From SCTD01 sp036675425 (GTDB lineage Bacteria; Actinomycetota; Actinomycetes; Mycobacteriales; SCTD01), in NCBI GenBank assembly GCA_036675425.1, contig JAKFFB010000093.1, forward strand, positions 1-45,623: 45,623 nucleotides of DNA, in the 5' to 3' direction. Positions 42,066 to 45,623 of this stretch are shown here, in pieces. The first letter of the stretch is position 1. Every line of letters begins with the position of its first letter. The notes under the pieces were generated by a model, which worked only from the letters and a program-made list of their open reading frames with translations, made no database searches and had not been told where the DNA came from. The translations under genes were made by a program, and so were the position numbers.

Positions 42066-43190
42066 ATGACCGCCACGGACCGGAAGCGCCGCTCCGGCGC
42101 CACCCGTGGCCTGCGCGCCGTGGCGCTCGCGCTGCCCCGCGCGGTGACCCGGCTGCGGCACTCGCCGCCGCCGGAGCCCGTCGCCCTGGCCGGGTTGGTG
42201 CTGGCCGCGGTGCTCATCGTGCTGATCGGCGACGCGCTCGGCCCCGAAGCCGTCCCGCCGGTGGCGCAGGTCCTGCCGCTGATCGGTGGCGGGCTGCTGC
42301 TCGGCACGCGCGCGATGCGCCGGCTCGTCCTGGCGGTGGTGGGGTGCCTGGCGTACGCGATCGCCGTCATGGGGCTGGTGGTCGTCCGGCCGGGGGCGCT
42401 GGTCGTGGTCCTCCTCACCGCGGGCGTCGCCTACGAGTTCGCCCGCTCGCGCGACGAGACCGGGCTGGCCGGTGCCAGCGGGGACACCTTCCTGGTCGAG
42501 CTGCGCGACCGGCTGCAGAAGCAGGGCGACCTGCCGGCCCTGCCCGCTCCCTGGGGCGGGGAGACGATGCTCTGCCCGGCCGGCGGCGGGCCGTTCGCGG
42601 GCGACTTCGTGGTCTCCGCCCTCACCGGCGAGGGCTCCCGCCTCGAGCTCGCCCTGGTCGACGTCTCCGGCAAGGGCCTGGACGCCGGCACCCGCGCCCT
42701 GCTGCTCTCCGGAGCGCTCGGCGGCCTGCTGGGGTCGCTGCGTCCCGAGGAGTTCCTGCCGGCCGCCAACCGCTACGTCGACCGCCAGGTCTGGGCGGAG
42801 GGCTTCGCCACCGCCGTGCACCTCGTGGTCGACCTCGCCGACGGCGCGTTCGCCGTGGAGTCGGCCGGGCACCCGCCGGTCGCGCACTTCGACGCCGGCA
42901 GCGGCCGCTGGTCGCTGCTCCCGGCCGAGGGGCTGGCGCTGGGGCTGGTCCCCGAGGTGGCCTACACCCCGGTCACCGGACGCCTCGACGCCGGCGACGC
43001 CCTGCTGCTCTACACCGACGGCCTGGTCGAAGTGCCCGGGCGCGACCTCGATCTCGGCATCGACAAGCTGCTCGGGGAGGCCGAGCGGCTGGTTCCGCAG
43101 GGCTTCGCCGGTGGCGCGGAGCTGCTCGTCAGCCGGGTCGCGACCGGGGGCAGCGACGACCGCGGCCTGGTCCTGATCTGGCGCTCCTAG
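42066..43190 (+). CDS. Membrane-bound SpoIIE-type PP2C phosphatase
   Basis: The 374-residue protein has about four membrane segments in residues 40-125 (VALAGLVLAAVLIVLIGDAL, VLPLIGGGLLLG, LVLAVVGCLAYAIAVMGLVV, ALVVVLLTAGVAYEFA). A cytoplasmic SpoIIE domain follows. Metal-site acids are visible in FAGDFVVSAL, LALVDVSGKGLDAGTRALLL and LLLYTDGLVEVPGRD, with SDDRGLVLIWR at the end. The usual GGDF-Y-D is GPFAGDFV here. It probably dephosphorylates an anti-anti-sigma protein; no sigma gene is adjacent. It is unlike the phosphatase at 2366, which is soluble and carries heptads. Confidence 0.9.
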   Translation: MTATDRKRRSGATRGLRAVALALPRAVTRLRHSPPPEPVALAGLVLAAVLIVLIGDALGPEAVPPVAQVLPLIGGGLLLGTRAMRRLVLAVVGCLAYAIAVMGLVVVRPGALVVVLLTAGVAYEFARSRDETGLAGASGDTFLVELRDRLQKQGDLPALPAPWGGETMLCPAGGGPFAGDFVVSALTGEGSRLELALVDVSGKGLDAGTRALLLSGALGGLLGSLRPEEFLPAANRYVDRQVWAEGFATAVHLVVDLADGAFAVESAGHPPVAHFDAGSGRWSLLPAEGLALGLVPEVAYTPVTGRLDAGDALLLYTDGLVEVPGRDLDLGIDKLLGEAERLVPQGFAGGAELLVSRVATGGSDDRGLVLIWRS

Positions 43191-43957
43191 GACGAGCACC
43201 GCTCGGCCAGCCGCGCGACCGGGCGGCGGTCGGCCGCCAGCTCGGCGGGGCGGTCCCGGAGCACCGCGAGCGCGTTGAGGTAGTCGGCCCGACGGACCAG
43301 CACCTGGCCGAGGGAGGTCAGGTGCGGCGTCTCCTCCTGGGTGTCGATCAGCCGGAAGCCGGCCTCCAGCACCCGGTCGCAGAGCTCGACGAGGGCGACC
43401 TTCGAGGCGTCGGTCTCCCGGTGGAACATCGACTCGCCGCAGAAGACCGAGCCGACCAGCACGCCGTAGAGCCCGCCGACCAGCCGGTCGCCGTCCCACA
43501 CCTCCACGCTGTGGGCGCCTCCGCTGCGGTGCAGCTCGCCGTACCCCTCCCGCATGCGGTCGGTGATCCACGTCCCCTCCTCGCGCTCGGCGCAGGCGGC
43601 GACGACGGCGTCGAAGGCCGTGTCGAGCGTGGTCTCCCAGCCGCACCGGCGCATCCGGGCGCGCAGCGACCGGCGTACGACGACGGTGTCCGCCAGCAGC
43701 ACCGCACGCGGGTCGGGGGAGCACCACGGGACCAGGCCGTCCTCGCCCGGCAGGCGGGGGACGAGGCCGCGCCGGACCAGCCGGCGGGCCTGCCGGTCGA
43801 GGGCGTGCTCGTGCTCGCCGGAGGACGGCCAGGGGAAGCAGCCGGCCCGGTAGCCCGCCAGCAGGGTCGCCGCGTCGAGCGTGCCGCCGAGCGCGACGAG
43901 GCTGCGCGGCGCCGCGGCGACGTCCAGCTCCGCGAACGGATCGGACGGGTTCGCCAC
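43187..43957 (-). CDS. aat: Leucyl/phenylalanyl-tRNA-protein transferase
   Basis: From GTG 43957 the protein has 256 residues. It has the Aat core: LVALGGTLDAATLLAGYRAG with CFPWPSSGE, PWCSPDPRAVLL, EGTWITDRMREGYGELHRSG and GAHSVEVWDGDRLVGGLYGV with GSVFCGESMFHRETDASKVA. It adds Leu or Phe to N-terminal Lys or Arg and so marks proteins for the ClpS/ClpAP N-end rule. The N-terminus is longer than in the Escherichia coli form by little, and the upstream extension of the frame is not coding. Its stop shares CTAG with the preceding convergent gene. Confidence 0.95.
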   Translation of the reverse strand: MANPSDPFAELDVAAAPRSLVALGGTLDAATLLAGYRAGCFPWPSSGEHEHALDRQARRLVRRGLVPRLPGEDGLVPWCSPDPRAVLLADTVVVRRSLRARMRRCGWETTLDTAFDAVVAACAEREEGTWITDRMREGYGELHRSGGAHSVEVWDGDRLVGGLYGVLVGSVFCGESMFHRETDASKVALVELCDRVLEAGFRLIDTQEETPHLTSLGQVLVRRADYLNALAVLRDRPAELAADRRPVARLAERCSS

Positions 43958-44081
43958 AGCCGGAAGCCTAAGGCGCGCCGAGGTCCACCCGAATGGGCGA
44001 AAGGACCCCGGGGGACGCGGCGCGGTCATACATTGGCCGAGCCGCGCGCAGGTTCCTGGGTGGGCGATGCCCGGAGGTGGG

Positions 44082-45623
44082 ATGTCCAGCGAGACGATCT
44101 CGAAGAAGCGCACGCCCGCGGGCGGTGACAAGGACCTGCTCGACGTGCTGAGCGTGCTCACCGCGCTCGTCGACGGGGACTTCTCCGCGCGGGCGCAGAC
44201 GCGGGAGGGACTGGCCGGTCAGGTCGTCGAGCGGGTCAACGAGCTCGCCGCCCTGCAGGAGCGCCGCACCCGCGAGCTGGTGCGTGCCAGCCGGGTCATC
44301 GGCCGCGAGGGCCGCATGACCGAGCGTCTCGACGAGGTGCGCGCCGAGGGCGGCTGGTCCACCGGGGCCGCCGCGGTCAACAGCCTCATCGACGACCTGG
44401 TCCGACCCACGACCGAGGTCGCGCGCGTCATCGCCGCCGTCGCCGAGGGCGACCTGTCCCAGCAGATGGCGCTCGACATCGCCGGCCAGCCGGTCAAGGG
44501 CGAGTTCCTGCGCATCGGCACCACCGTCAACACCATGGTCGACCAGCTCTCGTCGTTCGCCGACGAGGTCACCCGCGTCGCCCGCGAGGTCGGCACCGAG
44601 GGCAAGCTCGGCGGCCAGGCCCAGGTCAAGGGCGTCTCCGGCGTGTGGCGCGACCTCACCGAGTCGGTGAACTCCATGGCCGGCAACCTGACCAGCCAGG
44701 TCCGCAACATCGCCCAGGTCACCACCGCCGTCGCCCAGGGCGACCTGAGCCAGAAGATCACCGTCGACGCGCGAGGCGAGATCCTCGAGCTCAAGAGCAC
44801 CGTCAACACCATGGTCGACCAGCTGTCGTCGTTCGCCGACGAGGTCACCCGCGTCGCCCGCGAGGTCGGCACCGAGGGCCGCCTCGGCGGTCAGGCCCAG
44901 GTGCGCGGCGTCTCCGGCACCTGGCGCGACCTCACCGACTCGGTGAACTCGATGGCGTCCAACCTCACCGACCAGGTCCGCAACATCGCCCAGGTCGCGA
45001 CCGCCGTCGCCAAGGGCGACCTGAGCCAGAAGATCACCGTCGAGGCCAAGGGCGAGGTCGCGGCCCTCGCCGACACCCTCAACACCATGGTCGACCAGCT
45101 GTCGTCGTTCGCCGACGAGGTCACCCGCGTCGCCCGCGAGGTCGGCACCGAGGGCAAGCTCGGCGGCCAGGCCGACGTCCCCGGCGTCGGCGGCACGTGG
45201 AAGGACCTCACCGACTCGGTGAACTCCATGGCCGGCAACCTGACCAGCCAGGTCCGCAACATCGCCCAGGTGTCCTCCGCGATCGCCCGCGGCGACCTGA
45301 GCCAGAAGATCACCGTCGACGCGGCCGGTGAGGTCGCGGCGCTCGCCGACACCATCAACAGCCTCACCGACACCCTGCAGCTGTTCGCCGAGCAAGTGAC
45401 CACCGTCTCCCGCGAGGTCGGCACCGAGGGCCAGCTCGGGGGTCAGGCCGAGGTGCCCGGCGTGGCCGGCACCTGGAAGGACCTCACCGACTCCGTCAAC
45501 TCGATGGCGTCGAACCTCACCGCCCAGGTCCGCGACATCGCGCAGGTCACCACCGCCGTCGCGCGAGGTGACCTGAGCCAGAAGGTCTCCGTCGACGTCA
45601 AGGGCGAGACGCTCGAGCTGAAG
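44082..45623 (+). CDS. HAMP-repeat hybrid sensor histidine kinase (5' part)
   Basis: An open frame of 514 codons runs off the window end. After a short N-terminus without membrane segments (MSSETISKKRTPAGGDKDLL) comes a first module (LLDVLSVLTALVDGDFSARA). Then a tandem array of 92-residue HAMP-type units follows, each with VNTMVDQLSSFADEVTRVAR, EVGTEGKLGGQA, WRDLTESVNSMAGNLTSQVR and NIAQVTTAVAQGDLSQKITV. Five GDLSQ motifs are present. Such soluble HAMP arrays (as in actinobacterial kinases and fungal group III kinases) precede GAF, histidine kinase and receiver domains; those would lie outside this window. The role is probably osmotic or general stress sensing. Confidence 0.9.
   Translation, partial: MSSETISKKRTPAGGDKDLLDVLSVLTALVDGDFSARAQTREGLAGQVVERVNELAALQERRTRELVRASRVIGREGRMTERLDEVRAEGGWSTGAAAVNSLIDDLVRPTTEVARVIAAVAEGDLSQQMALDIAGQPVKGEFLRIGTTVNTMVDQLSSFADEVTRVAREVGTEGKLGGQAQVKGVSGVWRDLTESVNSMAGNLTSQVRNIAQVTTAVAQGDLSQKITVDARGEILELKSTVNTMVDQLSSFADEVTRVAREVGTEGRLGGQAQVRGVSGTWRDLTDSVNSMASNLTDQVRNIAQVATAVAKGDLSQKITVEAKGEVAALADTLNTMVDQLSSFADEVTRVAREVGTEGKLGGQADVPGVGGTWKDLTDSVNSMAGNLTSQVRNIAQVSSAIARGDLSQKITVDAAGEVAALADTINSLTDTLQLFAEQVTTVSREVGTEGQLGGQAEVPGVAGTWKDLTDSVNSMASNLTAQVRDIAQVTTAVARGDLSQKVSVDVKGETLELK
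44531..45623 (+). repeat. 276-base tandem repeats encoding HAMP modules
   Basis: The string CACCATGGTC starts at 44531, 44807 and 45083, spacing exactly 276 bases (92 codons). A fourth unit starts near 45359 with diverged sequence (ACCATCAACAGCCTCACCG). Stretches of about 70 bases after each start are nearly identical between units, also at third codon positions. That points to recent unequal exchange or gene conversion inside the gene. The repeat continues past the window. Confidence 0.85.

Noticed and set aside
44531..45623. Regular repeats that could be taken for a CRISPR array
   Set aside because: The period is 276 bases and the repeats are coding in frame for HAMP modules. There are no spacers and no cas genes.

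Overview
The window is GC-rich actinobacterial DNA, but it reads as two different genomes joined inside one reading frame. The left part (1 to about 6270) looks like Thermoleophilia/Solirubrobacterales. It has a SigB/SigF-type sigma factor, a SpoIIE-type phosphatase whose N-terminus is built of DQxxADR heptads, a secreted clan-A glycoside hydrolase and the C-terminal two thirds of the ergothioneine enzyme EgtD. The right part (about 6270 to 45623) looks like a motile Actinomycetes member, of a Geodermatophilaceae/Kineosporiaceae-like type; the family cannot be fixed from sequence alone. The switch lies at about 6264-6287, where the first ~220 codons of fliG run in frame into egtD across a short shared TER-ILE stretch. 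I read this as a probable assembly chimera, not a real fusion.

Left part, in order: the 3' tail of a second, nearly identical sigma gene at the window edge; a terminator hairpin; a small secreted protein; an RraB-like protein; the full sigma gene followed by the SpoIIE phosphatase (probably a stress-signalling pair); a DUF6941-like protein; an 18-codon remnant of a second egtD; the glycoside hydrolase; and the egtD half of the chimera.

Right part, flagellar block (6.3-18 kb): a leftward structural run flgB-flgC-fliE-fliF-fliG with start/stop overlaps; a leftward run fliD-fliS-small FliT-like gene; flagellin with a 19-bp terminator behind it and GGA motifs in its leader; the motility sigma factor fliA; and, divergent from it, flgN-flgK-flgL-fliW-csrA. 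FliW and CsrA with a GGA-rich flagellin leader fit the known partner-switch control of flagellin translation. Next come a PAS-PAS-GGDEF-EAL cyclic-di-GMP protein, a translationally coupled HDOD protein and a ~1200-residue secreted protein of about 13 IPT/TIG repeats.

Right part, housekeeping block (25-44 kb): truncated haemoglobin, SDR-DUF2867, MscS channel, HNH protein, membrane protein, amidase, malQ, a lipoprotein resembling CtaJ, DUF5130, pepN, an Rv2466c-type thioredoxin-fold protein, aldehyde dehydrogenase, DUF429, rpiB, nei, an Eis-like acetyltransferase, a membrane SpoIIE phosphatase and aat. The set glbO, HNH, DUF5130, pepN, Rv2466c-like, rpiB, nei resembles the Mycobacterium tuberculosis Rv2464c-Rv2470 neighbourhood, expanded by insertions. 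The window ends inside a large HAMP-repeat sensor kinase. I see no tRNA, rRNA, CRISPR array, insertion sequence or prophage, and no clear new defence or mobile system. The most informative features are the chimeric junction, the egtD and sigma remnants, the regulatory signals of the flagellar block, and long intergenic palindromes in the right part.
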